DNA of 64,000 nucleotides from Lepidodermella squamata (taxonomy: Eukaryota > Gastrotricha), in the NCBI GenBank assembly GCA_047495785.1, contig JBLDXI010000006.1:310001-374000 (forward strand). Direction: 5' to 3'. A model generated the notes under the pieces. That model was not told where the DNA came from, did not search any database, and was given only the letters and a program-made list of their open reading frames with translations. Of this stretch, positions 32,585 to 43,400 are shown piece by piece. Each line of letters starts with the position of its first letter. Positions within the stretch are counted from its first letter, which is position 1. The position numbers were made by a program, and so were the translations under genes.

Positions 32585-33595
32585 TTTATTCCAATGCTAG
32601 GGTAATGGATGTTAAAGAGCTTTGGCTGAATTTTCGATGTGACAGTGAAGGAAGTTTTGTTAAAGTGGCAATCATAGTATGATTTCATTTTCCTTTATTT
32701 CACAACTCTATTAAGCAATAATAGACCAGGGTTATTGATGGGTATACGATATTTTCATTCTGCTTTCATTTCTAATGTCGTACGAAGGAGATAAACAGCC
32801 AATATTTTTCTAACTTTTATAATTACATGTTTGCTGAAGGTCCCCCACACGGACGCATCCAAGACAGGCCATCCTTATGTTACGAAAAGGAACAGCAATT
32901 ATCGCGCTATTTATTTGAATTTTTTGCATGCAAAAATCGATCAGTTCAAAACTTGACGCGCGGGAAATTCATTTTTCCGTTTGGTAGCTATGATACACTG
33001 CATCATGTTTATTGATTCAACGTCCACGTATTTACAAAAAGGGCATAAACAATGCCGGTCGCCCTGCGCTCACACGGACTTACGCACATGAATTTCTACA
33101 AAAATTATGGCGAAGTGGCAATTAGGCGAAATGGAAATGTTTACAAAAATCAGACGCAATAGCGATTTTAACAAAAATAAAAAACAAATTAGCAAATGTT
33201 TCCGAAAATGTCGGCAAATTTCACAAGAATCAAGGCAGTGGCAATTTTTACGGAAAAGCATAAAAATCGGACTTATAATTGTCTCTGTTTTTTTTCTTGT
33301 CGTGGTTTCGTTGGGAAATTCGACATTTTTAGCGCTTTCAAAACAGCCGAAATTTCATGATAATGGATTTAGCTGAATTTGCGGTGTGTAATGTATGCAG
33401 GAGTTCCTATGAGGGCCATATAAATAATAAATGGGTCAACTGATTCACAGGCCCTGTTACGAGACTATCTGAAATGCAGCTTCCTTCACCAGGGTTTATT
33501 AATTTAAGGTTTTATCAACCACCATTTTATTAATTCAGACTTTTGGCATAGGTATAGCATACAGCCCAAAAGTGTTACTGAAGAATGGATTTTAC
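32585..33595. other. Intergenic, no gene seen
   Basis: About 33085-33270 is built of loosely repeated phrases such as ACAAAAAT, GGCAATTTTTAC and GGCAAATTTC, suggesting a degenerate short-period repeat. About 33419-33515 resembles 29125-29220. No coding signal is convincing. Confidence 0.4.
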
Positions 33596-34517
33596 TTAGA
33601 TTTTGTACGGGGTCTTCTCAGCACCGTTGAAGTTGCCAGCAGGGGCGTAGTTGCAGACCATCTTGTAGGCGGAACCGCCAAGTTGAGGGCAGTAGGCGAC
33701 ACCGCAGCCGACGTGGGTCGAAGCTTCGGCAACAACCTGGGTGTAGTGACCAGTCATGGCCTTTGCGCGGACCTTCAGAACCTCGGGGTCAGTGCCGACG
33801 CCGTAGATGAAGTCCTTCTGCTCAATGGCCCAAGCATCGATGCACTTGCTGAACGGAACGTTCTTGTTGTAGTAGCAGACGTTCTGGCCAACGAATTTCC
33901 AGTCACGGTTAGTGAGGGCACGATCCGAAGACAGGTCATGCGGCATTTCCTGGCCATAACACTGGCAGGCCCAGCTATTAATTAAAAGTTATATTTCAAC
34001 AACAAATATAACTTTTAATTCCTATGTTAACTGACCGACGAGCGATTTCAGCGAGCTCATCGTCCCACTTGAGGGGGACGAGTGGCTTAGCGGGCTTGGG
34101 GTTCGGGGGATTGGCTGAAATAATAGATATTATGTTACTACTAATTCAGTTAAATTATGATTTAGTACCCCTCCAGCAGTTGTGGCGGTTCAGAATTTCG
34201 TTAACGTTCATAGGGAAGACAGCCTCGCAGTCATCGGGGTAACAACGGGTGGGGGGTCCCTTGACTGTGGCATTGCAGCCTTTCTGAAACAAGGAACAAT
34301 GCAACATTAATTAAAGCTGAATGATGACTGCTAGTCTAATTACCGTGCCGAGAGGAACGGGTTGCCTGATATCGTCGTTTGGGCCAGCGTCGGGGATGCG
34401 TCCGCAGACCTTCTCAGTCAGGGGGTCGACAGCCTTCGGGTCTTGGGTGGTACGGCCTGCCTTCTGGGCCGCGCTAACAGCGACCAGCGCCAAAACAGCG
34501 TATACAGAGTAGATCAT
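33596..34517 (-). CDS. Secreted CAP (SCP/TAPS) protein, short form
   Basis: Four exons run from the ATG at 34517 to the stop at 33596; exon 1 is 34517-34344. The signal peptide is MIYSVYAVLALVAVSAA. A short pro-region follows, then C-rich residues (KGCNATVKGPPTRCYPDDC), NEILNRHNCWRG, LKWDDELAEIARRWACQC, GHYTQVVAEASTHVGCG and a closing VCNYAPAGNFNG. These are the CAP-domain hallmarks. The fourth exon begins inside the CAP domain at the same phase-2 position (ARR|WACQC) as in the larger CAP gene at 25318, so the two share ancestry. It lacks the cysteine-rich repeats. The product should be extracellular, and its specific role is unknown. Confidence 0.85.
33980..34020. repeat. Perfect 17-bp inverted repeat inside the last CAP intron
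   Basis: AATTAAAAGTTATATTT (33980-33996) and AAATATAACTTTTAATT (34004-34020) are exact reverse complements around the loop CAACAAC. The hairpin occupies most of the intron between the third and fourth exons and would bring donor and acceptor close together in the transcript. Confidence 0.8.
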
Positions 34518-35597
34518 GTTTTCTCTTGACGAAAGAACTAGCAATGAATTAGTGACAGGGCTAGCCCATCTTTTATACCCGTATCGCAACTTCACTCGCT
34601 TACGATTCGCGACCTACGCGAATGAATCAAGTCCGTTATTTCAGCTGCGCTGTACTCCCGCTTAGCGAGCCTGTCGCGGAGGACCCCAGTCGAATCCCTG
34701 GGCTTGTTTGCTCAGCTTCAGTAGCGCGGCGAAAATATCCACTGCAATGATTATGGCTACGCGTGGGTTGTAATTTCGCCAGAGAGATGGCAGTGCCCTG
34801 GCCATTATCAATAAATGTGGCGCGAAGTTTGTACCAAAAACATAAGATAGCTGGGATAGACCAAGTTTTTAAAAGTTTAAGTGCATTTGTGTTTTATTCA
34901 CTGTGATTTTCCTATTCTTGCGCTGCATATCGCCCATAGATGAGTGACATTTCGGAGCTTTTTGGCCATTACAAGTACTTCACATAACTTCAGCTAGGGC
35001 TTATGAATTTCAGCATTCAGCCTGCACATTTCCGTGACTTTTCAATCAATTGGCGTGCGCGCGCGGACGAAACATAGGCGGGCCCGGAAATGTGCAGTTA
35101 GCCTTCATTCCAATATTCTTACCTGCTGAAATCAAAGACGTTGGTTTGTGAGATCAATGCACGCAATCGTTGACTAAAGATCTCTTATAACATCAGCCTC
35201 AAATTCGGCAAGCAGAAATTTTAGATTTATTTCCAGTTCAGGCCTAACGTAGTATGTTCGATCTTGGATCTAATGACGATCTGATGAGCGTCTGGGTTCT
35301 GCTTCCGTCTAAGTGTGTGTCTCAAGCAAAGCTTGAAATTCCAGAATCTTTCATCTTTCATACATCCGCCGCGAGTTTACATCCTGCTGAGCACTACCTT
35401 TCCCATTCTGAACGCATCATTTTGACTCATCGTGGGAAATCGAAGCCAAAAAGCTTTCAAAACGCAAGCCTGTAAACAGCCTCCTCTTTATAGATCGATA
35501 AATATTTGATATTTGTCATTGAGAAAATGAAATAAAGTAATGTTTCAGACGGGTAAGTAGTGTCGATGATTCAGTTGAGGAAAATATTTGCCAAGAA
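34518..35597. other. Intergenic with start of a duplicated block
   Basis: An inverted pair, CTGCACATTTCCG at about 35023 and CGGAAATGTGCAG at about 35086, could be a small fold-back element. From about 35290 the sequence (TCTCAAGCAA, GAAATTCCAGAATCTT) resembles 37320-37400, marking the left edge of the duplicated 7TM-LamG unit. No gene is seen. Confidence 0.45.
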
Positions 35598-36865
35598 ATG
35601 AACACTACATTGAACACAACTGAAGCTTTCCTTTTTAACGATTGGCTGATAGTTGACATACCCAGCCGCGGTTTCAATGCAGCAAGGCCTTACTTTCTTG
35701 GGCATCAGCACATTTTGAGCGCAAAGACCTTGGCTGATCGGCTACCATTTTCAATCAGCCTTGCGATCATCACAATGCTGACAATTATAGCTAGCTGGGC
35801 TAACTTAACTTCTTATAGAAAACGAGGAGTTAGACGCGACTTTTTTCTGCTGAATGTAATTATCGCTGCTTGTAACTTTGTATGCCAGATAATTTATGCC
35901 GGCATGCATTTCATCGTTTTGCCGACCGGATTCTGGCCACAAGGTTATGACGATCTCTGCTCGATTTCCCAAATGGTGTCGTACAGCTTGGGCACTTTCA
36001 CGTACTTCAACATGCTTCTGATCAGCTACGAACGGCGGTTATGCATCACATCGAACAGCCCTTCGTCATATTCTAACACTAAAAGGGTAAGACTTGAAAA
36101 TGTGTGTTGAACCCCGGCAATAATGTTCACGTTTCAGATCTGCATTATCGTAACAGGGCTTTTCCTTTTTTGTCTAGTTTTGATGGGCTCGCTTACGATC
36201 TACCCGTATCGCAGCCCTAGTTCACAGCTTGTGAAGGTTCAGAGCTTAAACAATGGCACTCCTGTCGCTTTCTGCGCATTTTTCGGGCAAAAACTGTCGG
36301 AAAATTTAGATACGACAGTCCTTTTGGTTGGTTACATGTCAACATGCCTCCTGCTGGTTATTGTAGGGCTCTTATACAACTACTGGTAAGGTGAAAACTA
36401 CTGCAAATGCCAACTTTTTGAGCAGATGTTATTTTAAGGTTGATTTTTTCCAAGATACGGTCTGCAGGTAAAGTGTTTTCTCGAAAGAAACAAACAGGTT
36501 CCGGAAATTCGACCTCGAAAACGAATACGAGCAAACAAGCGGATAGCTGGCGAAGTCGTGAGATGTTCTTCGTAAAACAGTCGATAGTATCATTCCTCAT
36601 TTTGATGACGCTGAATACGCCCTTGTCGATCAGTGTATTTTTCGCCGTTCTTTGGTCCGGTCCTGGACTTTATCTGCTAACTGGCTGGGGCCATCGTGTG
36701 TGTATCCTCGTCTACCTGAGCCAGATGTTCATTTCACCGACGATTCTTAGCTTGAGACCCGGCTTTGCTGATGATTTAATTGCACTGTTAAGGCGATTTT
36801 GGTTCAAAAGCAAAATCATTTTACCTAGTTCTCAAAATTCTAGAAGCGCGGTAGAACCGAAATAA
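35598..36865 (+). CDS. Divergent 7TM receptor, copy 5 (intact, plus strand)
   Basis: Exons 35598-36086, 36138-36385 and 36439-36865 with introns of 51 (phase 0) and 53 bp (phase 2) encode about 387 residues. The N-terminus has NDWLIVDIPSRGFNAARPYF, a variant of the signature in the minus-strand copies. LISYERRLCI follows TM3, YPYRSPSSQLVKVQSLNNGT lies in the second extracellular loop, and SREMFFVKQSIVSF and SPTILSLRPGF mark TM6 and TM7. Intron positions are identical to the other copies. With the broken copy at 37467 it forms a distinct subfamily. Five N-terminal residues at two sites (NTT, NTT) could be glycosylated. Confidence 0.87.
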
Positions 36866-36889
36866 TTCCCGCCTCATAGGTTTGAAAAA

Positions 36890-37290
36890 TTGCTGATAGT
36901 TTATTGCTTCAAAATTATGGTACAAACTGTTATTAGCAAAAGTTTGAAATTCAGCGTTTCACGGTGTTCTTTGTGGCTATGATCTCCGATGCATTTCCGC
37001 AGATTCTTCGATCGCGGGACAAATTTGTTGGCGGTGGTTGTCGGCAGGCGTCTTTTACATCAGCGCATTTCAGCTCATCTGCGCTAAGAATCACTTCCTA
37101 AAGCGAGAAGCAACGATTGCATCGCCACGCATCAAGCTGAAAACAGCACTTAGCCGAGTTTCATTAGATTGACGAACAACTGTTCGGTGAATTCTAAATG
37201 AAATTTGCCCATTCGCTTTGAAAGTTGTTGGCATCGAACTTATCTCGAAGGCATTATCGTAAAAAGCGAGATTGCCTATCGATGGGCACT
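36890..37290 (-). pseudogene. LamG-like gene relic (3' half)
   Basis: This stretch is clearly homologous to 38819-39215, the 3' part of the LamG-like gene ending at 38822. Shared blocks include GATTCTTCGATCGC, GACAAATTTGT.GGCGGTGGTTG, GCATCGCCACGCATCA, CACT.AGCCGAGTTTCATT and GAAGGCATTATCGTAAAAA-like. Stops and indels interrupt the minus-strand frame, and the 5' half is absent beyond about 37300. It sits just 3' of 7TM copy 5, as the intact gene sits 3' of copy 6. Confidence 0.8.
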
Positions 37291-37466
37291 GTATACACTG
37301 ATTTCAGCCTAAGTAGGTATCTCAAGCAACACAGCAGACTTCGAATTTCAGAATCTTGCGTATATCCGTCAAAGGGTTCACGTCAGTCGGAACCTCGTGG
37401 CGAGAAATTTACCCAGCCTTTTTTTTCTATCCGGAATACAACGTTTCGATTAATGATTAATGATTA

Positions 37467-38699
37467 ATGATCATTAATGATTGGCTGATAGCTTACTTAA
37501 CCAGCCGCGGTTTCAATGCAGCCAGGCCTTACTTTCTCGGAAACCAGCACGACCTCAGTGCTAAGGATATTACTGAAAGGCTGCCATACACTCTCAGCCT
37601 GACGATCATCGCAATATTGACCCTTATAGCCAACTGGGTCAATTTGGCTTCTTACGAAAAACGCGGCGTCAAACGAGACTTTTTCCTAAACTAAACGTGA
37701 TAATCGCTGTTTGCAACGTTGCGTGCCTCGTAATTTCCGCAGGCATGCATTTCATTGTTTTGCCAACCGGATTCTGGCCGCAAGGATATGATCTGTTCGA
37801 TTTCTCAGATGCTTTCGTTTTCTTTTGGCATATTCAGTTATTTCATCATGGTGCTGATCAGCTACGAACGTCGGCTATGCATTACTTCGAACAGCCCATT
37901 GTCATATTCTAGCACTAAACGGGCAAGACTTTCCTATGGTTGATACATCGGTTACAATGTTCTCCATTTAAATTTGTATACTTACAACTGGGCCTTTCCT
38001 GTTAGGCCTAACTTTAATGAGCACGCTAACGTTCTATGCTTATCGCAGCTTTAGTGCACAACTTGTTACGGTTCCAAGCTTAAACAACGGCACTGCGGCC
38101 ACTTTCTGCGCATTTTTCGGCGAAAAAGTGTCAGAAAATTTGGATACGACCATAATTTTGATGGGCTACATGTCAATTTGTCTCCATGTGGTTGTAACAG
38201 GGCTTTTCTACAACTACAGGTAAGAAGAGCAATTGTGAAATCGCCATATTTTCCAACTGGTTTCATTTCAAGGTTGATTTTCTCGAAAATACGGTCTGCG
38301 AGTAAAGTCTTCTCACATAAGCAACTAACAGGCACAGGTACAGGAAGTTCCATAGCAAAGAGGAACAAACACGCCGAAGGCTGGCGAAGCCGTGAAATGT
38401 TCTTTGTTAAGCAGTCGATAGTCTACTTCTACATTCTGGTCACTCTGAATATTCCAGTTTCGATCTGTATTATTTTCGCCATTCTATGGTCAAGCTCTGG
38501 GCTTCATCTGCTAACCGGTTGGGCCCAGCGTGCTTCTACACTTGTTATGCTCAGCAGAATGTTTATTTCACCTACGATTCTCAGTTTAATACCTGGGTTT
38601 GCTGATGACGTGATGGCTCTGATGCGAAGATGTGGGCTCAAAGGGAAAAGCAATTTAACTACGTCTCAAAGTTCGAGAAACGCAATAGAACCAACTTAA
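37467..38699 (+). pseudogene. 7TM receptor copy 6, multiply disabled
   Basis: The copy follows copy 5 along its whole length but is broken. The 5' end is replaced by a short TTAATGA repeat (from about 37454). A 2-bp insertion near 37692 truncates the frame after KRDFFLN, and a further indel lies near 37797. The first intron has a GC donor (AAACGG|GCAAG) and its acceptor AG is changed to AA (about 37975). At intron 2 the expected TG|GTAAG reads AG|GTAAG. Exon 3 (about 38276-38699), including REMFFVKQSIVYF and TM7, is still open. It must be a dead gene. Confidence 0.85.
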
Positions 38700-38821
38700 T
38701 CTGATTCAATCCTTTTTAACCATACTTAGAATAATCTCGTCATATGTCGATTGATTTCAAGCTTGGCTGTTTCAATAACTCGTCGTGAATTAAGTTGACG
38801 AGGATCACACAAGGTGTTAGT

Positions 38822-39730
38822 TTATTGTTCCGAAATGGTGGTATAAACTGTTATAAGTAAAACCGTTAGAAGCTTGAAATTCACATTTCCAATTTTGCCG
38901 ACGTTTTTCGAGGCCATATTTCCCGACGAATTACCGGTGATTCTTCGATCGCATGACAAATTTGTGGGCGGTGGTTGGCGACAGGCTTCTTTTACAGACT
39001 TTAGCTCATCCAAGCTCAGAATGGCATCGTAAAACGAGAAGCATGCGATTGCATCACCACGCATCATGCTGAAAACATCACTCAGCCGAGTTTCATTCGA
39101 CTGGCGTACAGTTGTTCGGCCAATTCGAACTGAAATCAGCCCAGACGCGTTGAAATTTGTGGGCATCGAACTTCTCTCAAAGGCATTATCGTAAAAATCA
39201 AAACTGCCGATCGAAGGGTTGTAGGTCAAACTCAGAAATTGCCACTCAGGAGCGTAATAAAGCTTCTTCGTAATTTGAGCCGTAGACTGTTGTGTAGCTT
39301 TGTCGAAAAATTGAAGGTTCACCCTACCGTCACCAGGGCTGTGAATCGTAATGTAACCTGATGGCAGTTCCAGCTCAATCAAACCACTCGATTGAATTTG
39401 AGGATCTTGCATGAAGAAGTGAAATGATAACGTGAATCCAGTTTCATTCTGCTTGATATTTCGATAGGTTGCGATCGGCGAGCTGTCAGTGTCGACCGTG
39501 TAAGAAGTCGAAGGTAAGCCAAACGGACCTTTATTAGCTGTATTGAGTTGAGGACCGCCAGTTTCATCTGGTTCGAGCTTACACCGGCTATCTGTTAATT
39601 TGGACTTGTCATCAAATTGGAGGTGAAAAATCAGCGATATCAGCTGTGGCCAGTCAACGGCACCAGAAATCCTGAAACAGAATGCCAAGATACACAGGCA
39701 AAGGTAGCTTGCTTTAAGAGCCGAATTCAT
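38822..39730 (-). CDS. Secreted LamG-like protein with C-terminal GPI/TM tail
   Basis: A single exon encodes 302 residues. The signal peptide is MNSALKASYLCLCILAFCFR followed by ISGAVDWP. The LamG-like fold motifs are GPFGLPSTSY, GFTLSFHFFMQ, EWQFLSLTYNPSIGSFDFY, RIGRTTVRQ, GDAIACFSFYDAILSLDEL and the closing CRQPPPTNLSC. The last 20 residues (LLTVLLITVYTTISEQ region) are hydrophobic, fitting GPI or membrane attachment. The ending motif closely resembles the repeat ends of the neighbouring ion-channel fusion at 40417 (SCGKPPPRSP). An in-frame TTTCAG|GATT within the signal region resembles a splice acceptor, but no matching donor exists inside the frame. Confidence 0.8.
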   Translation of the reverse strand: MNSALKASYLCLCILAFCFRISGAVDWPQLISLIFHLQFDDKSKLTDSRCKLEPDETGGPQLNTANKGPFGLPSTSYTVDTDSSPIATYRNIKQNETGFTLSFHFFMQDPQIQSSGLIELELPSGYITIHSPGDGRVNLQFFDKATQQSTAQITKKLYYAPEWQFLSLTYNPSIGSFDFYDNAFERSSMPTNFNASGLISVRIGRTTVRQSNETRLSDVFSMMRGDAIACFSFYDAILSLDELKSVKEACRQPPPTNLSCDRRITGNSSGNMASKNVGKIGNVNFKLLTVLLITVYTTISEQ

Positions 39731-40416
39731 TGTTCTTGCCGCTCTACTACTCTTTTGTCAGACAGTAATTTTCATTCATACCCCTGAAAGACTGTTTTGT
39801 AAGGTGTGTTACTTCTGTTAACAAAAGGCTTGTGCGACTATAATGAATTGCATAATGATAATAATTTAATGGGAAACTTATGCGTTTTGGGTTGTTTGTA
39901 ATACGTCATTACTCGCTTCAGTGCCAAGTTGGAGCCAATTCAAATTTTCAGGCCGAGATTTTGCGCCGTTGGGATTTTCCACTTTTGCCTGTTTACGACA
40001 CCACTTTTTCAAATATTAAATCCAATTCCCATTACTCGTGTTTCTAGCTGATTATTTGGCTTGGCTCTTAACTGAAGAAGTAAATAATATCTGTTGAAAT
40101 CGAAAATTATTGACATTGCATGGAAGAAGTATAAATGCTTAAAAACAATGCATCTGTTAAACGGCCGACTCGATTGATTTAACACGTTGCTGATCAGATT
40201 TATCGAAGCGTGACGGTTTTTTAATTTAAATTTATATCGGTGTTTGCGATGTCTGATTTGTATCGAGCGAAATACCTGAAAATAGGTTTGACACTGGAAT
40301 ATCAACCAGTCTCGTCAAATAAAACTCAGTCAACATCCGAATCCGGCTTGTTGGATTGTTTTCTCAATTTCGCGCCTCAACTCCATTTGCCAAGTTTTGC
40401 CTGAGAGTGACAAAAA
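39731..40416. other. Intergenic between the LamG gene and the channel fusion gene
   Basis: No gene is seen. The region lies between divergently transcribed genes and should contain both promoters. No clear GATA or TATA arrangement stands out. Confidence 0.4.
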
Positions 40417-43400
40417 ATGTTGTTGCTTATACTTTCTTTGCTAGCCAGCCATGCTAGCTGTCAGTGGCCTAGTCGACCCAATTCCTACTACGACCACCTA
40501 GACGTATTACCCGGCCATAACCAACCATATCTAATCCGCTTGTTCAGGGGTGACACTGACATGTTCGACACGGCGAACAATACTCTAGTAAAAGCTAAGA
40601 CATCAAACGCCGCCCCCTCTGCTGGTATTGCGGTGTCAACAACGGCTGTTAGCTCATCTGCACCGATTGCCACTTACGACCTCGGAGCTGCGTTGACAAC
40701 ATTCACTCTAGCTTTCTATTATTACGCGACCTGTACGCAAGATACTGGACTGATGACGCTCAGCAGTGCGCAAAACGTCCTGTTTACGCTTACATGCAGT
40801 AGCACCCGTCTCGCAATGACATCCTGGCGAAATGGTGTGGGTTCGAGCGTGAGCTCGGGCGTTTTCGCTCAAAATCAATGGATTCTAATCGCAGTCACTC
40901 ATGACGTTCAGCGAAATGAGCTTTTCTGGGGTTTCTACGCTTCCTCAAGCCCCACACTGACGCCACTTAGCCGCCAAAATCAGGCTCTGACTTACACAGG
41001 CGCGGCCACAACTCTTTCGATCGGGTCTGGGTTTCGCAGTGATGGAACGACGCAGCTTTTCACAGAACCTGAAAAAGATCAGCTGTATTTCATGGTCATA
41101 TTCGCCGGCGTAGCTGATGAGTCTCTGCTTGCAAAAATTAACTATGCGTCTAATTGGCTCAAGTTTCCGAGATCAGTTGATAAAAATTTCTATTTACTAC
41201 CACAACCGACCGATCTTGTTTTGCATATGCCAATGAGAAGTCCGAGTGATAGCGTCTACCAAAAATACCGTACAGACATGTTTCGAAAAATATCCCGGGA
41301 TTCATCATGCCAAACTACCGATAAATTCGGCCCGACTGGTCTGGGGTCGATTTCGCCCACCGCCGATGGCCAGCCAGTTAGATACATGACAGATATGCCT
41401 AGTTTAACCAATTTTACGATTGCATTCTTCTTCAAAAGCCAGTGCGATGTGAAAACTGGTGTCTTCGACTACGTTGGGCTGATCTCAATGATTTGCGACC
41501 CTGAAAACGGAATTGTTTCGACTACACCAAATCTCAAAATTCCTTATTTGATTCGAAATCAATGGGCATTTTTCGCAGTTGTAATAGATAGCAGCAACGG
41601 GGTCTATAGTACTTATCACCAGAAAATGACTTCAGATGACGTAGCATTGGGCTCAACAGGCTCAGCCAGCGTTGTGGCATCTGGCAATTACTACAAGACT
41701 CTCACTTTGTTTATGGGCCAAAGCAATGGCGCTTGGTTTGCAGCTCAGACCACTGACAGCATTGCTTGCATGACAGTTTACAGAACTGCTCTAACCGCCA
41801 TTGAGCTTCTTAGCGTTGCCTATTCGTGTGGAAAACCACCACCTCGATCTCCACTGTTACCGGATTCCTTCGAATTGATGCCGAGACTGGCTAATCTCGT
41901 GCTATACTTCCCGGCCGGGCCTCGATCGGAATTCGCGGTTTTCGACAGGTTTGGGGGCACCACTTTTCACCTCGAGAAGCGGGAAGCGATAACGAAAGAA
42001 TTTGGGCCTTATGGCGGGGGTTCCTTCACGCAAGATGGCCATGGTCCCGTAATTTATGACGTACCTGTCGCGACCGCTTTCACCTTATCATTCTTCTACT
42101 GGGGTGGTTGTATCGAAAGCACCGGAATTCTGTGGTTTACCTACCTTGGAGTACACTGTTCGAAAGATCATATTATCTTTAGCAATTACGGTAACGAACC
42201 TCTGAAGGATCAGATACCCTACCCGGGCCAATCAACATGGAATTTGTTTGCCTTTTCTTACGATAACACATCGAAGACGCTATCGGCTTATGCTATAAAT
42301 GCTTCAGAAGACACTCCGCGTTTAATTGGAAAACTTGAGAATCTTGCCCTGATTCCGCAAGATTTCAAAGACATTGATCAGCTGGAAATCGGTGGTGCTC
42401 AGTTGGGCAAAGTTTGGTCTGGATTAAATTCTACATACCACCGCATGTCATGTGTCAGCTATCACTCGGCTCTTCTCAGCCCAAATGAAATCTCTTCATT
42501 AGCTGACGTTTGTGGCAAGAAATCCAGGAAACGAACAGCACCGCCATCATTTGACTTACTGAACCAAAAGCCAGCTCTGGTTTTTCATGCACCGTTAACA
42601 TCTGAGAGTGGAACCGATTTTTTCGATAAGTTTGGGGCGAAGCTTGATTCGCATAACATTGGCGGGGTTGGAATAGTTCCTGGAGGACCGTATAATCTTG
42701 GAGCGATGAAATCACCCAGCTCTGGCCGATGGGTCTTCTCGCTGACTCCCATTTCAGCATCCTTCTCAGTCGCATTTTACCTTAAATCTAACTGTCTCGA
42801 AACATGCGGCATACTTCTGACAGAAACATTTTCTCTCACCTATAGAAAAGACGTTGGTATTGAAATTCGAGTTCGAGACCTGCAGAAAAAGATGTCCCTA
42901 GTGGCAGGAGCAGTCCATTACAAACCAAATCATTGGCAGTTCATCGCGATTACCTATGATTGGTCAGCACGCCTTCTTAGGAGCTTCGTATCTTACGATG
43001 ACAGCCAAACACTGGAGGTCAACCTTTTCGTAGGAAACGTCACCGTTGAATGGTCGGATAAGCTTGGAGTTCATGTGGTGAAATTAGGCTCGGGGTTTGA
43101 TGGCAGCAACGAAATTGCTATGGGTACAACTCAAGAAATATCTTGCGTGACTTTCTACTCGATTGCTTTGCCAGACAAGGAAATTGAAGCATTGCCTTAC
43201 GTTTGCGGCAAGAAGTACCCTGAACCATCTTATCTACCACCTAAATTCGATGGTATGCCGAAGAAACAGGATTTAGTGCTCTACTCGCCGCTGACCAAAA
43301 GTTCTAAGCTGAGTGTTCTCGATAAATTTGGTACTGATTTGTTCGAAGTGACAGCTGGATCAGGGCTCGAGAAAATGCCTGGACCTTTCGGACTAGGTTC

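Noticed and set aside
33572-33985. 137-codon plus-strand ORF
   Set aside because: Antisense of the CAP domain in the gene at 33596-34517.
34600-35110. Possible tRNA or structured RNA in a GC-richer stretch with CGAATCCCTGGG-like text
   Set aside because: I could not fold a cloverleaf with A and B boxes in the right order, so no RNA gene is called.
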